Assembly: GCA_040375675.1 (NCBI GenBank)
Contig: JBEIRY010000011.1
Span: forward strand, 1-36,471
Source: CAIUSP01 sp040375675
GTDB lineage: Bacteria; Actinomycetota; Thermoleophilia; Solirubrobacterales; 70-9
Reading direction: 5' to 3'
Length of the DNA stretch: 36,471 nucleotides
Below the pieces are notes generated by a model. The model made no database searches. It saw nothing but the letters and a program-made list of their open reading frames with translations, and was not told the DNA's origin. The position numbers and the translations under genes are program-made. Of this stretch, positions 22,758 to 30,870 are shown piece after piece (positions within the stretch are counted from its first letter, which is position 1; the number at the start of each line of letters is the position of its first letter).

Positions 22758-24757
22758 CTCGAGCGGAAGAACCCAAATCACGGGAGGGCGAGCTCCTTTG
22801 GCAGCCATCTGCGGAGCGGATCGCAGCGACACAGCTGACCGCATACACCCATTGGCTCGAGCAGACGCGCGGGCTGGTGCTCCCGGAATACGCGGACTTG
22901 CGGGCTTGGTCGGTGGAGAACATCGAGGAGTTCTGGGAGTCGCTTTGGGAGTGGTTCGACATTCAGGCAGACGGCAAGGCGCCCGCGCTCACCGATCATG
23001 CCATGCCGGGCGCGCGCTGGTTCGAGGGGACAAAGCTCAGCTACCCGGAGCACATCTTCCGCGGCAAACACGACGCGGATCTTGCCCTGATCCACGCCTC
23101 GGAAACGAGAGACCTGAGCGAGGTCACTTGGGGCGAGCTACGTGAGTTGGTGGCCGCCGCCGCCGAAGGGCTGCGTCAACTGGGTGTCGAATCTGGCGAC
23201 AGAGTGGCCGCCTACCTGCCGAACTCGCTCGAAGCCGTTGTGGCCTTCCTGGCAACTGCCTCGATCGGTGCGATCTGGTCGAGTTGCTCGCCGGACTTCG
23301 GTGAAGCGAGCGTGGTCGACCGCTTCGCGCAGATCGAGCCGAAGGTCCTGTTTGTCGTAGACGGCTACAGGTACGGAGGGAAAGACTTCCAGCGCCTCGA
23401 AGAGGTTGCGCGAATCAGCGGGGAGATGAAATCACTCGAACATGTCGTCTTCTGCCCCTATCTCGATCCGGGCGCCGAGGTGGCCGAGGTCGGCGGCCTT
23501 CCCGTAACCCCTTGGAGCGACCTGATCGAATCAGGGCGCGGCGCTGACCTGAAGTTCGAGCGGGTCCCCTTCTCCCACCCCCTTTGGGTTCTCTACTCGT
23601 CAGGCACGACAGGCCTGCCAAAGGCAATCGTGCAGGGTCAGGGGGGAATCCTGCTGGAGCACCTGAAAAAGCTCAACTTGCACAACGACCTCGCCGCCGG
23701 GGATCGCTTCTTCTGGTTCACCACGACCGGCTGGATGATGTGGAACTTCCTCGTTTCGGGCCTCTTGACGGATGCGGCAATCGTCCTCTACGACGGTAAC
23801 CCCGGGTATCCGGACCTGGGCCGCCTATGGGATCTCGCGGCGCAGGCCAAGGTCACCTGCTTCGGTACCAGCGCAAGCTTCATCGCAGCCTCCATGAAGG
23901 CGGGGCTGACTTTGCGTGAAGGTCGCGACCTGTCGGCAATCGACTCGGTCGGCTCGACCGGCTCTCCTCTCTCTCCTGAAGGATTTCGCTGGCTCTACGA
24001 TCAGCTCGGCTCAGACCTCTGGCTCTTCTCCACCAGTGGAGGCAGTGATGTCTGTACGTCGTTCGTCGGTGCGGTGCCGACGCTGCCGGTATACGCAGGT
24101 GAGCTGCAGGATCGCTCGTTGGGAGCCTCGGCAGAAGCCTGGAACGAAGCTGGCGATGCGGTGACAGACCAGGTTGGGGAGCTGGTGGTAACTCGACCAA
24201 TGCCATCGATGCCCCTGTATCTCTGGGGCGACGATGACGGCAGCCGGTACCGAGACAGCTACTTCACGATGTTCCCGGGGGTATGGCGCCACGGGGACTG
24301 GATCGAGATCACATCCAGAGGTACCGCGATCATCTACGGACGCTCAGACTCGACGATAAACCGGCAGGGAGTGAGGATGGGAACGAGCGAACTCTACTCA
24401 GCAGCGCTCGCGCTACCTGAGGTAATCGATGCCCTCGCCGTCGACCTACCCAAGGAAGGAACCGACGGCTGGCTTGCGCTATTTGTCGTTCTTGCCGAGG
24501 GCGAGCAGCTCGATGAAGACCTGAGACAGCGGATCCGCACCGCGATTCGCCAGCAATGCTCGCCACGGCACGTGCCCGACGAGATAACTCAGATAGAGGA
24601 GGTGCCGAGAACGCTCTCGGGCAAGATCCTCGAGGTCCCGGTAAAGCGCATCTTGATGGGTGAAGACCCTGCCAGAGCAGTAAGCCGTGACTCTCTTTCG
24701 AACCCCGGGGCGCTCGATTTCTTCATCTCTCTCGCCAAAGGCGGAGAACAGATCTGA
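22754..24757 (+). CDS. acsA: Acetoacetyl-CoA synthetase
   Basis: 667 aa, in the normal range (650-670). It activates acetoacetate with ATP and CoA to acetoacetyl-CoA in the cytosol. ANL-superfamily marks: the P-loop YSSGTTGLPKAIVQGQGG (about 281-298), FWFTTTGWMMWNF (about 318-330), YGRSDSTINRQGVRMGT (about 529-545) and the catalytic lysine in RTLSGKILEVPVKR (about 618-631). The N-terminal SVENIEEFWESLWEWFDI and the PGARWFEGTKLSYPEHIF block are characteristic of acetoacetate rather than acetate synthetases. The start overlaps the upstream gene; a much longer upstream frame is a shadow of that gene. HMG-CoA lyase, which makes acetoacetate, lies 2.7 kb away on the other strand. Confidence 0.93.
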   Translation: MTRAEEPKSREGELLWQPSAERIAATQLTAYTHWLEQTRGLVLPEYADLRAWSVENIEEFWESLWEWFDIQADGKAPALTDHAMPGARWFEGTKLSYPEHIFRGKHDADLALIHASETRDLSEVTWGELRELVAAAAEGLRQLGVESGDRVAAYLPNSLEAVVAFLATASIGAIWSSCSPDFGEASVVDRFAQIEPKVLFVVDGYRYGGKDFQRLEEVARISGEMKSLEHVVFCPYLDPGAEVAEVGGLPVTPWSDLIESGRGADLKFERVPFSHPLWVLYSSGTTGLPKAIVQGQGGILLEHLKKLNLHNDLAAGDRFFWFTTTGWMMWNFLVSGLLTDAAIVLYDGNPGYPDLGRLWDLAAQAKVTCFGTSASFIAASMKAGLTLREGRDLSAIDSVGSTGSPLSPEGFRWLYDQLGSDLWLFSTSGGSDVCTSFVGAVPTLPVYAGELQDRSLGASAEAWNEAGDAVTDQVGELVVTRPMPSMPLYLWGDDDGSRYRDSYFTMFPGVWRHGDWIEITSRGTAIIYGRSDSTINRQGVRMGTSELYSAALALPEVIDALAVDLPKEGTDGWLALFVVLAEGEQLDEDLRQRIRTAIRQQCSPRHVPDEITQIEEVPRTLSGKILEVPVKRILMGEDPARAVSRDSLSNPGALDFFISLAKGGEQI

Positions 24758-24758
24758 T

Positions 24759-26279
24759 TCAAACGGGAGTGATCGGGCGATTCTTAGGAGGGTCGTCTCG
24801 ACGCCTAGTCTCTGCCAGTGAGAACCGTTGAATCAGCTCCTCGCGCAAAGATGTCGGTTCGACGATTGCATCGATCACCATCTCCGATGCCAAGTGGAGT
24901 AGATCGATGTCAGCGGCATACTCCTCTCGCTTCTCTTTGACGAACCTCTCGCGTTCATCGGCGTCGGTGATCTCGGCGATCTGGTTGAAGAAGACCGCGT
25001 TCACCGCTGCCTCGGGGCCCATCACGGCGATCTGGGCACCCGGAAGAGCCAGCGAACAGTCCGGGTCGAATGCCGGGCCGGCCATCGCATAGAGCCCTGC
25101 ACCGTAGGCCTTGCGAACGATCACCGAGATCTTCGGTACCTGAGCCCCCGAGACCGCACTGATCATCTTGGCTCCGTGGCGAATGATCCCCTGGCGCTCG
25201 ACCTCCTTACCGATCATGAACCCGGGCACGTCCGCGAGAAAGAGAAGCGGGAGGTTGAAGGCATCGCAGGTGTTGATGAAGTGGGCGGCTTTGTCGGCTG
25301 AATCTACGAAGAGGACTCCTCCTTTGACCTTTGGCTGATTGGCGACTACTCCAATCACCTTTCCATCGAGGCGGGCAAGTCCCACCACCAGCTCGCCTGC
25401 CCAACCCTCCTGAACCTCGAGGAACGATTCCGCATCCACGAGCGAGTCGATCAGCTCCTTGATATCGAAGGGTGTCTTTTCATCGCCAGGGACGATCTCA
25501 GCGGGGGACGAGCCAGCAGAGGGCTCAGCCGGTGGAGCGGGCGGAGGTTCCCCCTCCCAACTCTGGGGCATGTAGGTGAGGTAGCGGCGCGCCAGAGATA
25601 TCGCCTCCTCATCGCTCTCGACCAGAAAGTGTCCGCAGCCTGAAACCGTGGTGTGCATCTTTGCCCCGCCCATCTCCTCGAGGCTTACCTGCTCGCCTAT
25701 GACCATCTCTGCCATTCGGGGGGAACCCAGGTACATCGATGCATTCCCCTCTCGCATCACGACCACATCGCAGAAGGCGGGAATGTAGGCGCCTCCGGCA
25801 GCGCTCGGACCAAGGAGAAGGCAGATCTGAGGCACCTGGCCCGACATACGGATCTGGTTTCGGAAGATCCTCCCTGCACCGCGGCGGCCGGGGAACATCT
25901 CGACCTGATCGGTGATCCGTGCGCCAGCTGAATCGACCAAGTAGAGGATCGGAATCTGCAAACGCATCGCATCCTCCTGCGTTCTCAAGATCTTCTCGAC
26001 CGTCTTCACTCCCCAGGAACCAGCCTTGACCGCCGGATCGTTGGCAACCACCGCCACCGACCGGCCGCTGATCTTTCCCAGACCGCAAACCACGCCGTCG
26101 GCTCCGAGGCCCTCTTTATCCCAGTTGGCGAGCAGAGACGACTCCGAGAGACTGCCTTCGTCGAGCAGCGCTGCAATGCGTTCGCGCACCTGAAGCTTGC
26201 CCTGACCGGCGACCTTCTCGCGGTGGTGTTCCGGACCGCCGCCGATCGCTGCCTCGGAAGCATCCCGGATATCACTCAT
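24759..26279 (-). CDS. Acyl-CoA carboxylase carboxyltransferase (beta) subunit, MCC-like
   Basis: 506 aa. It transfers CO2 from carboxybiotin to an acyl-CoA. N-terminal crotonase half: VRERIAALLDEGS, GRIFRNQIRMSG, and the oxyanion-hole loop GPSAAGGAYIPAF. C-terminal half: DVPGFMIGKEVERQGIIRHG and KAYGAGLYAMAG. The GRIF.NQ...S and AGGAYIPA blocks look closer to methylcrotonyl/geranyl-CoA carboxylases than to propionyl-CoA carboxylase. The linker (about 245-265) is rich in Pro/Ser. With HMG-CoA lyase and acetoacetyl-CoA synthetase nearby, leucine or isovalerate catabolism is the likely setting. The biotin carboxylase/BCCP alpha subunit is not in the window. It lies 14 nt after the DivIVA-like gene and ends 1 nt from the convergent synthetase stop. 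Confidence 0.88.
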   Translation of the reverse strand: MSDIRDASEAAIGGGPEHHREKVAGQGKLQVRERIAALLDEGSLSESSLLANWDKEGLGADGVVCGLGKISGRSVAVVANDPAVKAGSWGVKTVEKILRTQEDAMRLQIPILYLVDSAGARITDQVEMFPGRRGAGRIFRNQIRMSGQVPQICLLLGPSAAGGAYIPAFCDVVVMREGNASMYLGSPRMAEMVIGEQVSLEEMGGAKMHTTVSGCGHFLVESDEEAISLARRYLTYMPQSWEGEPPPAPPAEPSAGSSPAEIVPGDEKTPFDIKELIDSLVDAESFLEVQEGWAGELVVGLARLDGKVIGVVANQPKVKGGVLFVDSADKAAHFINTCDAFNLPLLFLADVPGFMIGKEVERQGIIRHGAKMISAVSGAQVPKISVIVRKAYGAGLYAMAGPAFDPDCSLALPGAQIAVMGPEAAVNAVFFNQIAEITDADERERFVKEKREEYAADIDLLHLASEMVIDAIVEPTSLREELIQRFSLAETRRRDDPPKNRPITPV

Positions 26280-26293
26280 CTTGAAACGACCAC

Positions 26294-26935
26294 TCAGGAC
26301 TTGGACTTGGCCGAAGCCTTCGGCTTGGCTGATGCGGCCTTCGACTTGGCAGCCGATCCGTTACCGCCACTGCCGACATGCTCCTTGGCCGTGTCGCTCA
26401 ACTTGGATGCAAGAGCCTTGAGGTCGGCGACGGTTTCGTCGCGGCGCTCATAGAGATCGTCGATCACAGCCTCTATGTCGCTCTTCTGTGTGGCGGCATC
26501 GTCGAGGACCTTCTTCGCCTCGGCCTTTGCCTTGGCCACGATCTCCTTGCCCTCAGCGTCGGCCTTCTTCTTGCTGTCAGCCGTAAGCTGCGTTGCCGCA
26601 CTGGAAGCCTCATCAGAGGTCTTCTTCGCCTTTGCCAACAGACTCTCGGACTCACGCCTTGCCTTCTCGCGGACTTCGGCGGCTTCTGTGTCGGCCTCGG
26701 CGCGGATCTGGCTGGCGCTTTCCTCGGCTTGGGCGAGAATCGAAGATGTACGCTGACCGATTCTCTCGAGCTCACGCTTTACGGCATCGGTGCGTGATTC
26801 ATCGCCGGCACCGGTCTCGAGCCAGTCGGCGAGTTTGGTCAGGAACCGCTCTACCTCAGTCTTGTCGTAGCCGCGCCGCGCCGTCGGAAACGAGGCGTTA
26901 CGGATTCGATCGAGGCTTGTCTGATCTACTGCCAT
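26294..26935 (-). CDS. DivIVA/Wag31-like coiled-coil protein
   Basis: 213 aa. Residues 8-45 match the DivIVA N-terminal membrane-curvature domain (IRNASFPTARRGYDKTEVER, then FLTKLADWLE), followed by a long Ala/Glu/Lys coiled coil (about 50-185). The tail is Ala/Lys/Ser-rich and disordered (KSKAASAKPKASAKSKS), strongly basic. DivIVA homologues mark negatively curved membrane and organise polar growth or division in Actinobacteria. This one is shorter than Wag31 and sits among catabolic genes rather than near ftsZ or ileS, so it is probably a paralogue; its real role is unknown. An 88-nt gap upstream may hold its promoter. Confidence 0.85.
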   Translation of the reverse strand: MAVDQTSLDRIRNASFPTARRGYDKTEVERFLTKLADWLETGAGDESRTDAVKRELERIGQRTSSILAQAEESASQIRAEADTEAAEVREKARRESESLLAKAKKTSDEASSAATQLTADSKKKADAEGKEIVAKAKAEAKKVLDDAATQKSDIEAVIDDLYERRDETVADLKALASKLSDTAKEHVGSGGNGSAAKSKAASAKPKASAKSKS

Positions 26936-27023
26936 TGGTTCGGAAATCCTAAACGGAAACTCGATTCGGGTTAGAAATATTCGTGCAAGATCCGCATGCG
27001 TAAATCATGGGTGAACGGCACCG
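26936..27023 (-). other. Gap upstream of the DivIVA-like gene
   Basis: 88 nt of relatively AT-rich sequence. On the minus strand it contains TTGCAC (possible -35) and, later, TAGGAT ending 10 nt before the ATG. A promoter is plausible but the spacing does not fit a single clear -35/-10 pair. Confidence 0.3.
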
Positions 27024-27392
27024 CTAGCCGCTGAGGCGCGCCTTCATTGCCTCTGCCAGGGCCATCGCGCCACTCAGGGGACGGACCATCACAGCCATCT
27101 CCTTGACCTTGCCGTCTTGGTCGAAATAGAGGAAGTCGGCGCCCTCTACTTCACGATCTCCGACCTTGGCCTTGAACACGAGCACCGCTGAGAGGTCCGT
27201 CTCGACCTGATCGATGTAGTGGAAGTCCTCGAACACCTGTATCACCATGCTCAGGAGATGCTGGAGGGTATCCCTTCCCTGATACGGCTTGAAGACGACC
27301 GGGCTATGGAAGATCACATCTTCGGTGAAAAGCTCCTCCGTCTTCGAGAAGTCCTTTGCCTCGGCGGCCTGTCTGAACCTGTCGCTGAGCAT
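27024..27392 (-). CDS. SnoaL/NTF2-like small protein
   Basis: 122 aa from the ATG at 27392; the frame is open much further upstream, but that part overlaps HMG-CoA lyase antiphase and is not protein-like. The fold signature is a compact alpha+beta cone: a helix LSDRFRQAAEAKDF, FTEDVIFHSPVVFKPYQGRD (about 24-43), then the strands VETDLSAVLVFKAKVGDREV and GADFLYFDQDGKVKEMAVMV. This is the usual pattern of SnoaL-like domains, which bind hydrophobic small molecules as isomerases, hydrolases or non-enzymatic carriers. No substrate can be assigned. It lies 17 nt after HMG-CoA lyase on the same strand. Confidence 0.82.
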   Translation of the reverse strand: MLSDRFRQAAEAKDFSKTEELFTEDVIFHSPVVFKPYQGRDTLQHLLSMVIQVFEDFHYIDQVETDLSAVLVFKAKVGDREVEGADFLYFDQDGKVKEMAVMVRPLSGAMALAEAMKARLSG

Positions 27393-27398
27393 TGCTGG

Positions 27399-27404
27399 AG
27401 AGTA
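27399..27404 (-). promoter_or_regulatory. Candidate -10 box before the SnoaL-like gene
   Basis: TACTCT ends 6 nt before the ATG at 27392, with no Shine-Dalgarno sequence. It lies in the 17-nt intergenic gap after HMG-CoA lyase. Confidence 0.3.
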
Positions 27405-27409
27405 GCCCC

Positions 27410-28348
27410 TTACGCGCCGGGGACTGACTCCGGACCGCTCCAGTCGACCGGGCCGGCGGTGAGCACATGCGAGCCCAGGGGCCTGCCCAATAGATCCTGA
27501 GCCGCCTTCGCCGCCTCGACGAGACCCTCGACGTTTACGCCAGTCGCGATCCCCATCTCTTCGAACATACCGACCAGATCCTCGGTCGCAATGTTCCCGG
27601 TTGCCCCAGCAGGCACCGGACAACCGCCCAGTTCGCCGAAGGAGCTCTCGAAAGAGGCCACGCCGGACTCGAGCGCCGCCAGAGCATTGGCCAGCCCCTG
27701 CCCTCGCGTGTTATGAAAATGCGCGGTCAGCTGAGTGCCGTCCAGGCGCTGAGAGGCTTGCTCGAAGAAAGCCTTTACTTGAAGCGGGTTCGCCATCCCT
27801 GTGGTGTCGCCGAATCCGATCTCCTCGCAACCGGCGGAGATCAGTCGCTCGGCTATCGCGAAGACCGTATCGGGGTCGACCCTTCCCTCGTAGGGGCAGC
27901 CGAAGCTGACCGAGACAACCGCGACACAGCGGAAGCCAGCCTCCCCCGCTCTGGAAATCGCCTGCTCTAATTCTCCAACCGATTCATCGATGCTGCGATT
28001 CACATTGGCCCGGCTGTGCGATTCGGTTGCCGAGCAGAAAAAACTCAGCTCGCTCAACTTGTCGGTGAACTCGAGCGCCCTGTCGAGACCTCGCAGATTC
28101 GGCACGAGCGCCGAATAGACGACTCCTTCACGAGCCTCGATCCCCGACAGCACCTCTTCGGCATCAGAGAGCTGTGGAATGACGTCGCTGCGTACGAAGG
28201 AGGTCAACTCGATCCTCTTCAATCCCGTATCCAGCAGCATCCCGATCAGACGCAGCTTGTCGGCCGTCGGGATGGTCTCGGGTTCGTTTTGGAAGCCGTC
28301 CCTCGGGCCAACCTCGCGAATCTCTACTCGCTCGGGCAGGAGAGACAC
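27410..28348 (-). CDS. mvaB: Hydroxymethylglutaryl-CoA lyase
   Basis: 312 aa, the typical size. It cleaves HMG-CoA to acetyl-CoA and acetoacetate, the last step of leucine breakdown. TIM-barrel marks: REVGPRDGFQNE (11-22, with Arg16-Asp17), FVRSDVIPQLSDAEEV (51-66), GFGDTTGMANP (178-188), metal ligands His210 and His212 in AHFHNTRGQGLANALAA, and the catalytic Cys243 in GGCPVPAGATGNIATEDLV. The start is GTG, 8 nt after the stop of the SDR gene, so the two are probably co-transcribed. Its product acetoacetate is the substrate of the synthetase at 22754-24757. Confidence 0.95.
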   Translation of the reverse strand: MSLLPERVEIREVGPRDGFQNEPETIPTADKLRLIGMLLDTGLKRIELTSFVRSDVIPQLSDAEEVLSGIEAREGVVYSALVPNLRGLDRALEFTDKLSELSFFCSATESHSRANVNRSIDESVGELEQAISRAGEAGFRCVAVVSVSFGCPYEGRVDPDTVFAIAERLISAGCEEIGFGDTTGMANPLQVKAFFEQASQRLDGTQLTAHFHNTRGQGLANALAALESGVASFESSFGELGGCPVPAGATGNIATEDLVGMFEEMGIATGVNVEGLVEAAKAAQDLLGRPLGSHVLTAGPVDWSGPESVPGA

Positions 28349-28356
28349 GACTTGGC

Positions 28357-29091
28357 TCAGACCATCCCCAGGCCGCCCGAGACACCGAGCGTTTCTCCGG
28401 TGACAAAGGCTGCATCGTCAGAGGCAAGAAATGCCACGGCGGCTGCGACCTCCTCCGGGGCTCCAAGGCGCTTCATCTGGGTGGAGTCACGCATGGTCTG
28501 GATCAGTTTTTCACCCATCTCACCGAACTCAGTCGCCTGCATCAGCAAAGGGGTCTCGATCGGGCCAGGTGCGATCGAGTTGGCGGTGATCGCGTAGCGC
28601 GCGTTTTCTCGAGCGATCACCTTCATGAAAGCGATGACCGCTCCCTTCGCGGCCGAATAGACAGCTGACCCTTTGGAGCCAACGCGACCTGCCTCTGACG
28701 CGATCGAAACGATTCGGCCGTAGCCGGCGTCTTGCATAGCCGGGAGGACTGCGTGTGTACAGGCAAATACGCCGCCCAAGTTCACCGCCATGACCCGCTC
28801 CCACTGCTCGGGTGTGGTCTGTGTGAAGAATCCGAACTCGTCTGTTCCGGCGTTGTTGACGAGGATCTCGAATGGCCCGTGCTCTGCAACGAACTCGGCC
28901 GCCCCTTCGGGAGAGGTGACGTCGAGCAACCCAGCGCTACCTCCGATACGGCCGGCCAGTTCAGCGGCTTCGTCGGCCTTGAGGTCTCCGATGACTACGT
29001 TTGCACCCTCTGCCGCCAAGCGCTCCGCGATTGCAGCGCCAATACCCTGGGCGCCCCCGGTAACCATTGCTTTACGACCCTCTAGTCTCAT
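28357..29091 (-). CDS. Short-chain dehydrogenase/reductase (SDR), FabG/3-hydroxyacyl-CoA dehydrogenase type
   Basis: 244 aa. A classical SDR: cofactor loop TGGAQGIG (11-18), Asp36 after strand 2 (NAD(H) preference likely), NNAG (79-82), Ser132, Tyr145-x-x-x-Lys149 (YSAAK), and N.IAPGPIETPL after it. The length and the C-terminal VTGETLGVSGGLGMV fit the FabG-like class. It could be a 3-hydroxyacyl-CoA or 3-oxoacyl reductase working with HMG-CoA lyase; the exact substrate is open. It is the first gene of the minus-strand run. TATCCT (29104-29099) ends 7 nt before the ATG, with no Shine-Dalgarno. Confidence 0.9.
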   Translation of the reverse strand: MRLEGRKAMVTGGAQGIGAAIAERLAAEGANVVIGDLKADEAAELAGRIGGSAGLLDVTSPEGAAEFVAEHGPFEILVNNAGTDEFGFFTQTTPEQWERVMAVNLGGVFACTHAVLPAMQDAGYGRIVSIASEAGRVGSKGSAVYSAAKGAVIAFMKVIARENARYAITANSIAPGPIETPLLMQATEFGEMGEKLIQTMRDSTQMKRLGAPEEVAAAVAFLASDDAAFVTGETLGVSGGLGMV

Positions 29092-29098
29092 CGCGGAC

Positions 29099-29104
29099 AG
29101 GATA
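29099..29104 (-). promoter_or_regulatory. Candidate -10 box for the SDR-HMG-CoA lyase run (leaderless)
   Basis: TATCCT on the minus strand, 7 nt before the ATG at 29091. It shares the 58-nt divergent gap with the npdG promoter. Confidence 0.45.
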
Positions 29105-29134
29105 GTCCGGCAGCCGAAATCAGTCCCCAGCGCC

Positions 29135-29140
29135 TAGACT
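29135..29140 (+). promoter_or_regulatory. Candidate -10 box for the F420 operon (near-leaderless)
   Basis: TAGACT ends 9 nt before the ATG of npdG. No Shine-Dalgarno sequence is present. Confidence 0.42.
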
Positions 29141-29149
29141 CGCCCCCTG

Positions 29150-29857
29150 ATGAATCCTCCCTCAGGCAACGCGGATGGCAAAACCATTCCGATAATTGGC
29201 GGAACCGGCGCCCTTGGGTTTGGGCTTGCGTTGGCTTTTGCACGCGCCGGAGCCTCGATTGCGATCGGCTCGCGCGACGCCGATCGTGCAGCCGAGGCGG
29301 CCTCACGCGCCTGCGAAGCCGTGCCCGGAGCCACCGTCGAGGGACTCTCGAACGAAGATGCGGCAACCAAGGGAGATGTTCTCTTCTTGGCGGTCCCGTT
29401 CAGGGCCCAGTCGGAGACCCTGACCAATCTGCGGGAGCACCTGAAGGAGGGGCAGATCTTGGTCGACTGCACGGTGCCGCTGGCTGCTGCGGTCTCGGGA
29501 AAGGCGACGCGCCTACTGGGTGTCTGGCAGGGATCTGCGGCCGAGCAGGCCCAGGAGATGGTCCCTGAGGGGGTAACCGTCGTCTCGGCGCTGCATACGG
29601 TCAGCGCCAAGTCGCTGGCCGAGGGCGAGGAGTTCAACGAAGACACCCTGATCTGTGGCGACCGCAAGGCCGACAAAGCTCGCGTGGCAGAGTTGATCTC
29701 GTTGATACCCGGGCTTCGCGCAGTCAACGCAGGCGCGCTCGAGACTTCGAGAATCACCGAATCACTCACCCCCTTGCTGATCTCGATCAACGGCAGATAC
29801 AAGACCCATTCGGGGATCCAGATAACCGGCCTCCCTGAGGGAGATCACTGGAGTTGA
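29150..29857 (+). CDS. npdG: NADPH-dependent F420 reductase (F420H2:NADP oxidoreductase)
   Basis: 235 aa. It exchanges hydride between NADP(H) and coenzyme F420 in the cytoplasm. N-terminal Rossmann loop IIGGTGALGFGLALAFARAG (15-34), IAIGSRDADRA for NADP phosphate binding, GDVLFLAVPFRAQ (about 80-92), and a C-terminal region SALHTVSAKSL and ESLTPLLISINGRYKTHSGI with the family's characteristic ending. It heads the operon npdG-cofD-cofC-cofE, so the cofactor's user and makers are co-expressed. Its TGA overlaps the TTG start of cofD (TTGA). Confidence 0.92.
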   Translation: MNPPSGNADGKTIPIIGGTGALGFGLALAFARAGASIAIGSRDADRAAEAASRACEAVPGATVEGLSNEDAATKGDVLFLAVPFRAQSETLTNLREHLKEGQILVDCTVPLAAAVSGKATRLLGVWQGSAAEQAQEMVPEGVTVVSALHTVSAKSLAEGEEFNEDTLICGDRKADKARVAELISLIPGLRAVNAGALETSRITESLTPLLISINGRYKTHSGIQITGLPEGDHWS

Positions 29858-30783
29858 GCGAACCCCGGCGGGTCGCCCTGCTGGCTGGCGGGACCGGCGG
29901 CGCAAAGCTGGCGGCAGGCTTTCAGGCTGAGTTGGGTGAGCGTCTCTCGGTAATCGCAAACCCTGCTGATGACGAGTTGGTCCTCGGAATCGACGTATCC
30001 CCCGATCCAGATCTGATCACCTACTGGCTTTCCGGTCAGATCGACGAAGAGCGTGGATGGGGCATAGCCGATGACAGCTTCACCGTCTTTGACCGCCTCG
30101 GGTTGCTGGGTGCGCCGGATTGGTTCCGAATTTCTGATCGCGACCTCGCAACCTGCATCTATCGCTCGACCTTCGTTGCAGAGGGTGGCACGCGAACCGC
30201 CGCCCAGACTCAAATCGCCTCAGCGCTCGGAGCTACCGCGAAGGTACTGCCGGCCACCGAGTCACCGATCCGCACCCGGATCAAAACCGGGGCCGGATGG
30301 CGCTCGCTTCAGGAATACCTGGTGGCCGACGGCGGATCTGACCCAATCGAGGAGGTAACCGTTGAAGGACTCGATCAGGCAGCGCCGACACCCGAGGTCC
30401 TGAGCGCGCTCGCCAGCGCTGACCTGATCGTGATCGGACCATCCAACCCGGTGCTTTCGATCGGGCCGATCCTCGGCATCCTGGGGCTTCGAGAGGCGAT
30501 CGAATCCGCTTCGGCACCCGTGATTGCCGTCAGTCCGCTTATCGCAGGCAAATCGGTGAAGGGACCGACCGAGGAGTGCTTGCGTTCGCTCGGAAGACCG
30601 GTGGACGCCTCCGGTATCGCCTCTCTCTACGAGGGCCTGCTCGATGCTCTCGTTTGCGATAGCGATGATCCCGCTCAAGACCTCGACGATCCGCCCTTCT
30701 ACAGAGGCGAAACGCTGATGGAAGACGCCGAGGGCAGACAGAACCTCGCGCGCTCCCTGCTGAAGCTCTCAGAAGCCCTCTGA
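29854..30783 (+). CDS. cofD: 2-phospho-L-lactate (or PEP-derived) transferase CofD/FbiA
   Basis: 309 aa. It joins the phospho-acid part of the GDP-activated intermediate to FO, giving F420-0 or dehydro-F420-0. The nucleotide loop LLAGGTGGAKLAAGF (9-23), NPADDELVLGIDVSPDPD (about 36-53), ITYWLSGQIDEERGWGI (54-70) and the IVIGPSNPVLSIGPILGI block (about 192-209) are the family marks. The start is TTG, within a TTGA overlap with npdG; the next ATG would be far inside. In other Actinobacteria the substrate is the PEP-derived intermediate; which one is used here cannot be read from the sequence. Confidence 0.93.
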   Translation: MSEPRRVALLAGGTGGAKLAAGFQAELGERLSVIANPADDELVLGIDVSPDPDLITYWLSGQIDEERGWGIADDSFTVFDRLGLLGAPDWFRISDRDLATCIYRSTFVAEGGTRTAAQTQIASALGATAKVLPATESPIRTRIKTGAGWRSLQEYLVADGGSDPIEEVTVEGLDQAAPTPEVLSALASADLIVIGPSNPVLSIGPILGILGLREAIESASAPVIAVSPLIAGKSVKGPTEECLRSLGRPVDASGIASLYEGLLDALVCDSDDPAQDLDDPPFYRGETLMEDAEGRQNLARSLLKLSEAL

Positions 30784-30854
30784 GAGGGCTGCGAAGGCTT
30801 CGAGGACTTCCTCCAAACGGGGCGGGATCTGCCATGCCGGTGACTGCCCCTCGC

Positions 30855-30860
30855 TAGCCT
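30855..30860 (+). promoter_or_regulatory. Candidate -10 box upstream of cofC
   Basis: TAGCCT ends 10 nt before the ATG at 30871, in the 87-nt gap after cofD. No Shine-Dalgarno sequence is visible, so cofC-cofE may have a second promoter. Confidence 0.35.
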
Positions 30861-30870
30861 TTTCAGTCGA

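Noticed and set aside
27393..27623. Upstream extension of the SnoaL-like frame
   Set aside because: Overlaps HMG-CoA lyase's conserved C-terminus and is Arg/Gly-rich; not protein-like.
29150..29802. Antisense open frame (222 codons) opposite npdG
   Set aside because: It is Ser/Ala/Pro-rich and lacks any motif, whereas the npdG frame shows intact family motifs.
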